DNA from: an uncultured Pseudomonadales bacterium | Lineage (GTDB): Bacteria; Pseudomonadota; Gammaproteobacteria; Pseudomonadales; Azotimanducaceae | Length of the DNA: 64,000 nt | Direction of reading: 5' to 3' | Assembly (NCBI GenBank): GCA_958296295.1 | Contig: OY282460.1 | Location: 3,162,001 to 3,226,000, forward strand | Shown here: one piece after another, positions 56,237-64,000 of the stretch | Numbering within the stretch: position 1 is the stretch's first letter | How the letters are laid out: every line of letters starts with the position of its first letter | Translations under genes and position numbers: made by a program | The notes under the pieces: generated by a model | The model's input: the letters and a program-made list of their open reading frames with translations, nothing else | Database searches by the model: none | What the model was told of the DNA's origin: nothing

Positions 56237-57505
56237 ATGAACGCATCGGCAAGGCCGTCTCTGGTCGGAGACGCCCGCGCTACCCCCGGCGACGGCAAGC
56301 CGCTGGCGGCCGAGGTCGAACAGGCGGTGGCGTCCAACGCCCTGCTGGCACCGTGGCTGCGAGGCGGGGGCCCCGGCACCTTGTGGATCGGTTTCAGCGG
56401 CGGTCTCGATTCCACCGTGCTCGCCCACGCGCTGCGCGGTGTGCGGGGCGCGAAAGCCGTTCACGTCAATCACGGCCTTTCCCCTTCCGCGGACGATTGG
56501 AGTCGGCACTGCGTCGCCACGGCCGCCACGTTCGGGTTGGCATTGGCGCGGCCTGCCGTTCGGGTGCCCGCGCAGGGCAACCGGGAAGCCGCGGCTCGCA
56601 GGGCGCGCTACCGGTGTTGGCGGACGCTGCTCGGCGAAGGCGATGTGCTGGCCTTGGCGCACCACGCGGACGATCAGGCCGAAACGCGCTTGTGGCAACT
56701 GCTCACCGGGCGCACGCCCGGCGGGATGCCGACAGCGCGGCCGCTTGGCGCCGGCCACTTGGTTCGGCCATTGCTGGGCGTGCCGCGCAACGCCATCGCC
56801 GGCTACGCCGCCCGTCACGGTTTGCGCTGGGTGGAGGACGAGACCAACGCCGACCTGCGTTTCGATCGCAACCACATCCGCCGCCGCTTGTTGCCGCCGA
56901 TAAAGGAGCACTTCCCCGCCGTTCTCGATCGCTTGCGCACCCCGCGTCCAGCGCCACCGGCGGAGATCGAACCGATTTCGGCGGTTGCGACATCTACGCA
57001 AGCCGCCGCCGCGTGGCTGCTGGCGGCCGGGCTCCCGTGTCCGAAACGCGCGGTGGCGGAGATCGTGCGCCAGTCCGACGCCGGCGCCGACCGTCAGCCC
57101 CGGGTTGACATCGCGCCGGGCGTCCAAGCGTGGCGTTACGCCGGCGCGTGGCACTTGGTCCGCACCACCTCGGCCACTGTGACTGAACACCCGGTGACAG
57201 TCGGCGTGGACTGCCGGCAGCCCGCCGGCGCTTTGACTTGGCGGCGGGGGCCGGTCGGCTTGCCGCCAGGCATGGAGCTGACGCTTCGACCACGTGTTGG
57301 CGGCGAACGCATCCGCCCGGCTGGTCGCGGTGTGGGCAAGGCCGTCAAAACGCTCTTGCGGGAGCGCCGCATCGCCCCGTGGCTGCGCCGCGGTTGGCCG
57401 CTGCTATACGATGTCGAACAGCTTGTGGCCGTCCCGTCCGTGGCGGTCGACCAGCGGCTGGCGGTGCCCGACGGGTTGTTCCCCGAGTGGCGGGACCAAC
57501 CGTAG
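56237..57505 (+). CDS. tilS: tRNA(Ile)-lysidine synthase
   Basis: A 422-residue N-type ATP pyrophosphatase that converts C34 of tRNA-Ile(CAU) to lysidine. The PP-loop motif is FSGGLDSTVLAH near 55-66, and HHADDQAETRLWQLLTG and NHIRRRLLPPI follow. The C-terminal domain includes LRPRVGGERIRPAGRG and GLFPEWRDQ. ATG at 56237. Confidence 0.93.
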   Translation: MNASARPSLVGDARATPGDGKPLAAEVEQAVASNALLAPWLRGGGPGTLWIGFSGGLDSTVLAHALRGVRGAKAVHVNHGLSPSADDWSRHCVATAATFGLALARPAVRVPAQGNREAAARRARYRCWRTLLGEGDVLALAHHADDQAETRLWQLLTGRTPGGMPTARPLGAGHLVRPLLGVPRNAIAGYAARHGLRWVEDETNADLRFDRNHIRRRLLPPIKEHFPAVLDRLRTPRPAPPAEIEPISAVATSTQAAAAWLLAAGLPCPKRAVAEIVRQSDAGADRQPRVDIAPGVQAWRYAGAWHLVRTTSATVTEHPVTVGVDCRQPAGALTWRRGPVGLPPGMELTLRPRVGGERIRPAGRGVGKAVKTLLRERRIAPWLRRGWPLLYDVEQLVAVPSVAVDQRLAVPDGLFPEWRDQP

Positions 57506-57711
57506 GCGCGGCGGCGAACCGCCGGCCCGGTGGCCGAAGGACGCGGCGGGGAGCGCCGTTGGCGGCTTGGGAAAAGACCGTCCATTCGGGCGGACACCTC
57601 TTTCGCGACAACGGCTTGCGGCCCGAGGCGGGCAACGCCGCGGTCGCACAGCCGTGTACGAAGAAAAGCGTGCAGGATCAACGGAATATCCTTCGCAACC
57701 GGAGAGGTCCC

Positions 57712-58709
57712 GATGCCGCCTTCCATCGCCAAACGCGACCCGGCCCGCCCGCCGGGCGGACATCGCCGACGAGGAATTCCCCGGCTGCCGCCCGGTGCGC
57801 ATCCGCCGTAGCGAGATCGGCTGCCACGAGGGGCGCATCGAGTTCTGGGACGCCCTGCGCGAGACCGCCTACGTCGCCGAACCACCACCACCTACCACGA
57901 GGGGCCGTCCGGACGGCTGGCGGCCCTTGTCGCCCTCGTCGCCGCCGTGCGCGGCGCCCCGATAGCCACCTTCCGCACCGCGGACCTGCTGCTGCGCGGC
58001 CCCGACGGCGAGCGCGCCCGCATCATGCAGGCCGACGAGGCCATCCACACGCATCCAGGGCGGGACGGGCCCACCGGCGCCGCCATGGAGGTGGCCGAGC
58101 GCCTGCCGGACGTCGTGCTGGAGGTGGACTTCACCACCGACGTCCGCCGCCGCAAGCTGTCGCTCTACGAGGAGTGGGGCGTGCGCGAGGTCTGGGTGGA
58201 GGTGCCGGACGCGCCCGGCCGCCGGCCGCGTTCGCGCCGGCCGGGGCTGACCATCCATGTGCTGGGCGCCGACGGGCGGTACGCGTAGGTCGCGCCCTCG
58301 GCGAGCGCGACGGCACCACCCAGGACGACCACGCCGTCCTCCACGCCGAGCGCCGCGAAAGCCGCGCCGAGGGCCACGCCGAAGGCCGTGTGGAAGGCCA
58401 CGCCGCGGGCCGCGCGGAAGGCCACGCCGCGGGCTTCGCCAAAGGCCACGCCGAAGGCTTCTCCGGAGGCCATGCCGAGGGCCTCTTCGAAGGTCGCCGG
58501 TGACGCGCGAGGAGATGGTCGAACCTTTGCGCGGCCTGCCGCGCCGGATGGTGGAGCGGCGTTTCGGCAAGTCGGCGGCGAAGCGGGCGCGGGCGTGGGC
58601 CGACGGCGTGGACTGCCAGCAGACGATCCTGCGGGCGTTGGACGGCTTGGCCGACGCCCGCAACGGAACCGAGTTCACGGCCAACTTGGAAACGCATCGG
58701 CAGTCGTAG
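57712..58709 (+). pseudogene. Uma2-family (DUF820) endonuclease-like gene, multiply frameshifted
   Basis: The gene starts MPPSIAKRDPARPP at 57712, shifts near 57757 to ADIADEEFPGCRPVRI and HEGRIEFWDALRETAYVAEP, shifts again near 57885 to TTYHEGPSGRLAALV, and keeps the catalytic core PDVVLEVDFTTDVRRRKLSL before a stop at 58288. A third frame carries a repetitive EGHAEGRVEGHAAGRAEG tail, and a fourth the end REEMVEPLRGLPRRMVERRFG to 58709. At least three breaks make it a pseudogene. Uma2 proteins have a PD-(D/E)xK fold; function is unknown. Confidence 0.75.
58360..58495 (+). repeat. Period-12 tandem repeat encoding E/A-G-x-A
   Basis: Degenerate 12-base units of the type GCCGAAGGCCAC and GCCGCGGGCCGC repeat about eleven times. 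They encode the charged Gly-rich tail of the Uma2-type pseudogene and are a likely source of slippage. Confidence 0.7.
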
Positions 58710-58923
58710 ACCGTTTAGTTCGAGCCGTCCCGCCCGCCGGCGGCCCTGCCCCTGCTGCGCCGCGGAACCGGCGCAGGTGCTTCAGCACGCCTCCCAGGCT
58801 GCGCGATAGCCACTGGCGCAGCCCACCATTAGCTCCGGTTGTGGCCGCAGCGGCCCTTTGTGTCGGCGTGGAGCGCCGGCTGCGCCCGCTCGAGCCCCCT
58901 GCCCTGCTTCGTGTCCAGATCGC
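58710..58923. other. Intergenic region between the Uma2 pseudogene and the dipeptidase gene
   Basis: The two genes converge here. I see no gene, clear terminator or repeat in this stretch. Confidence 0.3.
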
Positions 58924-60342
58924 TCAAGGGAGCGTGGCTTGGCCCCGGGTTGCGAGCGCCGCAAGGGCGTGGACGACGCAAGCGGTGACGCGCTTGCCCG
59001 TGTCAATGTGCAAGAACTCGTTCGGGCCGTGGGCGTTGGACTGCGGACCGAGCACGCCGGTCACGGCGAATTGCACGTCCGGGAACCGCTCGCCGAGCAT
59101 CTGCATGAAAGGAATGGTTCCGCCGGTGCCCATGGTGCGAAGCGGCGCGTTGAAATGTTGGCGCGAACCGTCCGCCAGCGCGTCCACGAGCCACGGCGCG
59201 AGCGGTGGCGCGTGCCAGCCGCGGTGCGCCGCCTCCACGGCGAAACGCACCTCGGCATTGTGCGGCGGATCGCGCTCGAACAGCGTCTTCACATCCTCGG
59301 CGGCAGCGCTGGCGTCCAGGGTTGGGGGAAGCCGGAAGACCAGCTTGGCGCTGGTGGCCGGCCGCAGCGTGTTGCCCGCTTCGCCCACTGCGGGCACACC
59401 GTCCAAGCCCACCACTTCGAGGCTTGGCCCCCAAGTGTTGGCGAGCACCGCGGCGGGCGGCGCGAGATCCCCGGGGCAGGTCGATCCCGCCCACGGAAAC
59501 CGTGCCGTGTTGAGCGCCCCCAGCGTCTCGGCCACCACCGCGGCCTGTTGCCGCGCGGCTTCGGGAATGGCCACCGTCAACATGGCGATCTCGCCCGTGC
59601 CGGCGTCTTCCACGCGCTCCAGCAACTGGCGCAGCAAGCGGAAGCTCGATGGCACGATGCCGCCGGCCGCGCCGGAATGAACGCCTTCGGTGAGCACGCG
59701 CACCGTCAACGTGCCGGCCAACATGCCACGCAGCGATGTCGTGAGCCACAATTGCTCGTAGTTGCCGCATTCGGCGTCCAGGCAGACCACCAGATCCGGC
59801 GCCCGTATCTCGTCGGCCAGCGCTTCCATGTACGCGGGCAGATCGGGGCTGCCGCTCTCCTCCGAGCCTTCGATGAGGACGACGCAGCGCGGCAGCGCGC
59901 CGCCTTCGCGCTGCAAGGCCGCGATGGCCGCCAGCGAGGCGAAGGCCGCATAGCCGTCGTCGGCCCCGCCGCGGCCGTACAGCCGCCCGTCGCGCATAAC
60001 GGGTCGCCAAGGCGCGAGTCCGTCGCTCCAACCCTCGAAAGGCGGCTGCTTGTCGTAATGGCCGTACAGGAGCGCGTTGCCGGGCGCATCGCCGTCCACC
60101 ACGCCTAGCCACACGGGCGTGCGGCCGGGCAACGTCACCACGCGATGGCGCAAACCGCGCACCTCCGCCCCGGCAGCGTAGCGGGCGAGCAGATCGGCAG
60201 CCGCCCGCATGTGGCCGGCGGCTTCCCAACGCGGCTCGAAAGCCGGGGACACGTTGGGAATGCGAATGTACTCCTTGAGCGCCGGCGTGATGCGGGCATC
60301 CCAAAGGTCGTTGACGAATTGCTTGATATGATGGGCGTTCAC
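58924..60342 (-). CDS. M20-family dipeptidase/peptidase
   Basis: I prefer the GTG at 60342, which gives the typical N-terminus VNAHHIKQFVNDLWDARITP; a TTG at 60363 is possible. The 472-residue enzyme has the two-zinc signature: LLYGHYDKQPP (His, Asp), GRGGADDGYAAF (bridging Asp), VVLIEGSEESGSPDLP (catalytic Glu-Glu) and VVCLDAECG, with a final His in GPNEFLHIDTGK. The dimerisation domain includes LTEGVHSGAAGGIVPSSF. It cleaves dipeptides or related amides; the substrate is unknown. Confidence 0.9.
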   Translation of the reverse strand: MNAHHIKQFVNDLWDARITPALKEYIRIPNVSPAFEPRWEAAGHMRAAADLLARYAAGAEVRGLRHRVVTLPGRTPVWLGVVDGDAPGNALLYGHYDKQPPFEGWSDGLAPWRPVMRDGRLYGRGGADDGYAAFASLAAIAALQREGGALPRCVVLIEGSEESGSPDLPAYMEALADEIRAPDLVVCLDAECGNYEQLWLTTSLRGMLAGTLTVRVLTEGVHSGAAGGIVPSSFRLLRQLLERVEDAGTGEIAMLTVAIPEAARQQAAVVAETLGALNTARFPWAGSTCPGDLAPPAAVLANTWGPSLEVVGLDGVPAVGEAGNTLRPATSAKLVFRLPPTLDASAAAEDVKTLFERDPPHNAEVRFAVEAAHRGWHAPPLAPWLVDALADGSRQHFNAPLRTMGTGGTIPFMQMLGERFPDVQFAVTGVLGPQSNAHGPNEFLHIDTGKRVTACVVHALAALATRGQATLP

Positions 60343-60448
60343 GGTAACCAAGATCCGCGGCAAAGGACCTGATCATGCTCGATCAGCCGGGAACGACAGT
60401 CAACGCCGCGCCGCCTTGGTGCTCACTGCCAGCGCCGGCGCGCCGGTC

Positions 60449-61276
60449 ATGACGTCGGCGCGCCACCTCGGCCCCGGCCACTACGCGCATGTGGTGTTCT
60501 GCGTGCTGGTGTTCGTGTTTCTTATAGCGCCCATTCTCGTGGTGGTGCCGCTCTCATTCAACGCCCAGCCGTACTTCACGTTTACCGAGGGCATGTTGCG
60601 GCTGGATCCGGACGCCTACTCGCTGCGTTGGTACACCATGGTGGCCACCAGCGACGCTTGGTTGCGGGCGTTGGCGAACAGCTTTCTCATCGGCGGCTCG
60701 GCCACCGCGCTCGCCACCGCGCTCGGCACCCTCGCCGCGCTCGGTTTGTCCAATCCCGCCATGCCGGCGCGGCCGTTGGTGATGGGGCTTCTCATCTCGC
60801 CCATGGTGACGCCGGTCGTCATCTCCGCCGCCGGCATGTTCTTCTTCTATTCCACGTTGGGTCTCACACAGACCTACTTGGGACTGATCCTCGCCCACGC
60901 CGCCCTCGGCACGCCGTTCGTGGTGATCACGGTCACAGCCACGCTGACGGGCTTCGACAACAATCTGCTGCGCGCCGCGGCGAGCCTTGGCGCCGGCCCG
61001 TGGCGCAGTTTCCGCCGCGTGCAACTGCCGATCATCGCGCCCGGCGTGGCTTCGGGCGCCTTGTTCGCCTTCGCCACCTCATTCGACGAGGTGGTCACGG
61101 TGCTGTTCATGGGCGGTTTGGAACAGCGCACGATTCCCCGGGAAATGTGGGCCGGCATCCGCGAGCAGATAAGCCCGGCGATTCTCGCTGTGGCCACGCT
61201 CTTGATCATCTTCGCGGTGGCGCTCATGGTGACGGTGGAGTGGCTGCGGCGGCGCAGCCAGCGGGAGCGCGGTTGA
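60449..61276 (+). CDS. potC: ABC transporter permease, spermidine/putrescine type (PotC-like)
   Basis: About 275 residues from the ATG at 60449 (a TTG at 60416 is also possible). Six membrane helices are visible, the first VVFCVLVFVFLIAPILVVVP. The EAA loop that contacts the ATPase reads AAASLGAGPWRSFRRVQLPII. It is the first gene of a transport operon with the ATPase and binding protein downstream. Confidence 0.85.
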   Translation: MTSARHLGPGHYAHVVFCVLVFVFLIAPILVVVPLSFNAQPYFTFTEGMLRLDPDAYSLRWYTMVATSDAWLRALANSFLIGGSATALATALGTLAALGLSNPAMPARPLVMGLLISPMVTPVVISAAGMFFFYSTLGLTQTYLGLILAHAALGTPFVVITVTATLTGFDNNLLRAAASLGAGPWRSFRRVQLPIIAPGVASGALFAFATSFDEVVTVLFMGGLEQRTIPREMWAGIREQISPAILAVATLLIIFAVALMVTVEWLRRRSQRERG

Positions 61277-61308
61277 CCCGCGTGGTTGTTCGGCAAGCGG
61301 AGACAAGC

Positions 61309-62463
61309 ATGGACACGCAAGACCCCAGTCGCCGGCCAACCTCCGGGGAAGGCGCGGGCGCCAAGACCGCTGACGTCTATGTGGAGTTCAACGGCGTACA
61401 CAAGACCTACGATGGCGTCACACCCATCGTGCGCGACCTGCACTTGACGGTGCGCGAAGGGGAGTTCTTGACGCTTCTTGGCCCGTCCGGCTCCGGCAAG
61501 ACCACCTGTTTGATGATGCTGGCCGGATTCGAGGCGCCTAGCGCCGGGGCCATCCGCATCGACGGCCGCGCCGTGGACGCGGTGCCGCCGCGCAAACGCA
61601 ACATCGGCATGGTGTTTCAAAACTACGCGCTGTTCCCGCACATGACCGTCGGGGCGAACCTGGCGTTTCCGCTGCAAGTGCGCGGCTTGGACCGGGCGGC
61701 GGTGGCCGAACGGGTACACCGCGCCTTGCGCCTCGTGCGGCTGGAGGGGTTCGAGGATCGGCACCCGAACCAACTCTCCGGCGGTCAGCAGCAGCGGGTG
61801 GCCATCGCAAGGGCGCTGGTGTTCGAGCCGCGCCTGGTGCTGATGGACGAGCCGCTCGGCGCGCTCGACCGACGGCTGCGCGAAGAGATGCAGTTCGAGA
61901 TTCGGCGAATTCAACGCACGCTCGGCGTCACCGTCGTCTACGTCACGCACGATCAGCAGGAGGCGATGGCGATGTCCGACCGGGTCGCGGTGTTCAACGC
62001 CGGGCGCATCGAGCAGGTCGATTCGCCCGAGGTGCTCTACGAGGAGCCCCGACGCCCGTTTGTCGCGTCTTTCATCGGCGACAACAATCTGCTGCGCGGC
62101 CGCGTTGCCGCCGTGGACGGCGACACCTGCGACGTGCGCGTGGGCGACGTCGTCATCAACGCGTTCATGGTCACACGCCACGAGGTCGGCGACGATGTGG
62201 TGCTCGCAGTGCGCCCGGAACGCACCGGCCTCGTCTCCGAAGCCGGCACGTACACGAACGAATTCGTGCTGCGGGTGGAGGACATGGCCTTCCTCGGCGA
62301 TCATTTGCGTGTGCTCACCAACATCGGCGGCCACGGCTTCGTGGTGAAGATACCCAACATCGTCGGCCACGGAGGCGTTCTCGCCGGCGAGGGCGTACAC
62401 ATCGGCTGGGCAACGCTCGACTGCCGGGCGATGCGTCCTCCAGAGGATGAGTCGTCGGATTGA
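61309..62463 (+). CDS. potA: ABC transporter ATPase, spermidine/putrescine type (PotA-like)
   Basis: A 384-residue ATPase starting at the ATG at 61309 with GGAG seven bases upstream. Walker A is LLGPSGSGKTTCLMM, the signature LSGGQQQRVAIARAL, Walker B LVLMDEPLGALD, and the switch His is in VYVTHDQQEAMAM. The C-terminal TOBE domain (RGRVAAVDGDTCDV, AVRPERTGL) places it in the polyamine/iron branch. It powers import through the neighbouring permeases. Confidence 0.9.
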   Translation: MDTQDPSRRPTSGEGAGAKTADVYVEFNGVHKTYDGVTPIVRDLHLTVREGEFLTLLGPSGSGKTTCLMMLAGFEAPSAGAIRIDGRAVDAVPPRKRNIGMVFQNYALFPHMTVGANLAFPLQVRGLDRAAVAERVHRALRLVRLEGFEDRHPNQLSGGQQQRVAIARALVFEPRLVLMDEPLGALDRRLREEMQFEIRRIQRTLGVTVVYVTHDQQEAMAMSDRVAVFNAGRIEQVDSPEVLYEEPRRPFVASFIGDNNLLRGRVAAVDGDTCDVRVGDVVINAFMVTRHEVGDDVVLAVRPERTGLVSEAGTYTNEFVLRVEDMAFLGDHLRVLTNIGGHGFVVKIPNIVGHGGVLAGEGVHIGWATLDCRAMRPPEDESSD

Positions 62464-62602
62464 GACAGCGGGCGTTGACCGCTCCTCAATCCAGCGCGGC
62501 CGTGCCGAGGTGTGCGGTTCACGAGGTTGAACGCCGGGTTGCTTGGGCATAGGCTTGCTTGCGCCAGCCTCACGAAGGCGCAGTGGAAAAAGGGCGAACG
62601 TT

Positions 62603-63724
62603 ATGGTTCTCGCGCATCGAAACGAAAACAGGCCGGGCCGGAGGGGTCTCGCCAAGGTGCTGGCGGGCGCCGCGCTCATGACGGCCGGCACGGCGGTCGC
62701 GGCGGAGTCGCTCACGGTCGTCTCTTGGGGCGGCTCCTACGGTCGTGCCAGTCGGCTCGCGGTGCTCGAACCCTTCTCCGCGGAGACGGGCATCGAAGTG
62801 AAGGTCGAGGACTACAACGGCGGCTTGGCCCAGATCCGCGCTCAAGTGGAGACCGGCATCGTCACTTGGGACGTGGTGGATCTCGAGACGCCGGACTTGG
62901 TGCGTGGATGCGACGAGGCGCTCTTGGAGGAGGTGGATCGCGAGGCGCTGCCACCAGCCGCGGACGGCACTCCGGCGGCCGAGGACTACTTCCCAGACAC
63001 CATGACGGATTGCGGCCCGGCGACGCTGTTCTACGCCACCATCGTCGCCTACAACAGCGAACTGTACCCCGACGGCGAACCGCGCCCGAACAGCATCGCG
63101 GACTTTTTCGATCTGGAGAAGTTCCCCGGCAGACGCGGGATGCGCCGCCTGCCGCAGGTGAACTTGGAGTTCGCGCTCATGGCCGATGGCGTCGCGCACG
63201 ACCAAGTGTACGCGACGCTTGACACCCCGGCCGGTCTCGAACGCGCGTTCCACAAACTCGACACCATCAAGGACAGCATCCTGTGGTGGGAGACGGGCGC
63301 CCAACCGCCGCAGATACTCGCCGACCAGGAGGTGGCCATGACCACCGCGTACAACGGCCGCATCTTCAACGCCCAAGTGGTGGAGAAGCAGCCTTTCGTG
63401 GTGATCTGGGACGGTCAGGTGCTCGACACCGGCGGCTTCGGCATCGTCGCCAAGACGAAAAAACTGGAGGCCGCCCAGAAGCTCGTCCTCTACGCCTCGC
63501 GCCCGGAAGTGCAAGCGCGGATCGGCCAGTACATTTCCTACAGCCCGGCCCGTCGTTCCGCCACCGCCTTGGTGACCACGCACAAGGAAACCGGCGTCGA
63601 GATGGCCCCGCACATGCCGACCAGTGAACCAAACCTGCCGTTGTCGTTGAGCAACGACTGGGAGTGGTGGAGCGACCACGGCGAAGAAGTCAACGAGCGC
63701 TTCGCCGCTTGGCTCGCCCGGTAG
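62603..63724 (+). CDS. potD: ABC transporter substrate-binding protein, spermidine/putrescine type
   Basis: ATG at 62603, with AAAAGGG upstream, gives 373 residues. The signal peptide ends around LMTAGTAVAAES. The mature part starts LTVVSWGGSYGRASRLAVLE and has FYATIVAYNSELYPDG and NGRIFNAQVVEKQPFVVIWDG, as in PotD/PotF-type periplasmic proteins. Trp and acidic residues that contact polyamines in PotD are only partly recognisable, so the ligand could be another amine. Confidence 0.85.
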   Translation: MVLAHRNENRPGRRGLAKVLAGAALMTAGTAVAAESLTVVSWGGSYGRASRLAVLEPFSAETGIEVKVEDYNGGLAQIRAQVETGIVTWDVVDLETPDLVRGCDEALLEEVDREALPPAADGTPAAEDYFPDTMTDCGPATLFYATIVAYNSELYPDGEPRPNSIADFFDLEKFPGRRGMRRLPQVNLEFALMADGVAHDQVYATLDTPAGLERAFHKLDTIKDSILWWETGAQPPQILADQEVAMTTAYNGRIFNAQVVEKQPFVVIWDGQVLDTGGFGIVAKTKKLEAAQKLVLYASRPEVQARIGQYISYSPARRSATALVTTHKETGVEMAPHMPTSEPNLPLSLSNDWEWWSDHGEEVNERFAAWLAR

Positions 63725-63828
63725 CCGACAGAGCGACGGCTTGAGGCCGTGCCAGTGCGTGGGCGGCGTTGGCCAGTGACGGGCGCCACGGTGCCCGGCC
63801 TGCTCCGCGGCCGCCGCCAAGCGGCGTC

Positions 63829-64000
63829 GTGAACGCCGCGGCGTCCGTTTCCGCGCCGGCCGCCGTGGCCAAGAGGCCCAAGCGGCCGCGCGGCTCGCGC
63901 TTGCGCGCCGCGGCGTTGGCGTTGCCGCTAGTCGCGTTCATCGTCGTCACCTTCATCGCGCCGCTCGGCACCATGCTCGTGCGCAGCGTGCATGCTCCCG
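63829..64000 (+). CDS. potB: ABC transporter permease (PotB-like), cut by the window edge
   Basis: From the GTG at 63829 the frame reads VNAAASVSAPAAVAKRPK, a basic stretch, and then the first membrane helix LALPLVAFIVVTFIAPLG followed by TMLVRSVHAP. This is the usual beginning of the second polyamine-type permease, and it completes the operon after the binding protein. Only 57 residues are in the window. Confidence 0.7.
   Translation, partial: MNAAASVSAPAAVAKRPKRPRGSRLRAAALALPLVAFIVVTFIAPLGTMLVRSVHAP

Noticed and set aside
53083..56415. Very long minus-strand open frame opposite dnaE (1110 codons)
   Set aside because: It is an antisense shadow of dnaE; composition is His/Arg/Glu-rich with no domain.
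58360..58495. Regular short repeats considered as a CRISPR array
   Set aside because: Units are 12 bases without spacers and encode an EGxAxG peptide; they are coding tandem repeats.

Overview
The window is high-GC bacterial chromosome, most likely from a gammaproteobacterium. The strongest argument is the collinear envelope and replication block uppS-cdsA-rseP-bamA-skp-lpxD-fabZ-lpxA-lpxB-rnhB-dnaE-tilS at 41.9-57.5 kb, the gammaproteobacterial order, here without dxr (normally between cdsA and rseP) and accA (normally between dnaE and tilS). LPS lipid A genes, BamA and NfuA indicate a Gram-negative cell. No rRNA, tRNA or CRISPR array was found.

Layout. 0-13.5 kb: mostly minus-strand metabolic genes (D-aminoacylase, DegT-type aminotransferase, ThuA-like protein, enoyl-CoA hydratase, methyltransferase, selB), with a TnpB element sitting in a broken ATPase gene. 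13.5-15.8 kb: decayed Rpn-type gene, a DUF4143 ATPase and an unexplained pair of imperfect direct repeats. 15.8-20.9 kb: a compact minus-strand polyamine cluster (speD, lipoprotein, DUF350 protein, membrane spermidine synthase, heme-dependent oxidative N-demethylase-like protein). 21-29.4 kb: AAA-ATPase/nuclease, an unrecognised conserved protein, metH and an acyl-CoA dehydrogenase.

29.4-39.7 kb is an insertion-sequence hotspot. It holds one IS1380, one ISAs1 and four ISKra4-derived sequences (one intact, two defective, one relic). Target-site duplications can be read for three elements, so part of the insertion history can be ordered. The IS1380 copy splits a NYN-domain nuclease gene that can be rebuilt in frame. 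Between the elements lie nfuA, a DAHP synthase gene and a cold-shock gene.

The most interesting signal is upstream of the DAHP synthase gene (36.31-36.53 kb): a consensus promoter, an apparently leaderless 34-codon peptide ending in Ser-Tyr-Trp-Phe, a set of mutually exclusive hairpins and an intrinsic terminator directly before the start codon. This reads as a transcription attenuator sensing aromatic amino acids.

57.5-58.7 kb is a frameshifted Uma2-type pseudogene. The window ends with an M20 dipeptidase and a spermidine/putrescine-type ABC transporter (potC-potA-potD-potB order, the last gene cut by the window edge). Together with speD/speE this makes polyamine metabolism a recurring theme.
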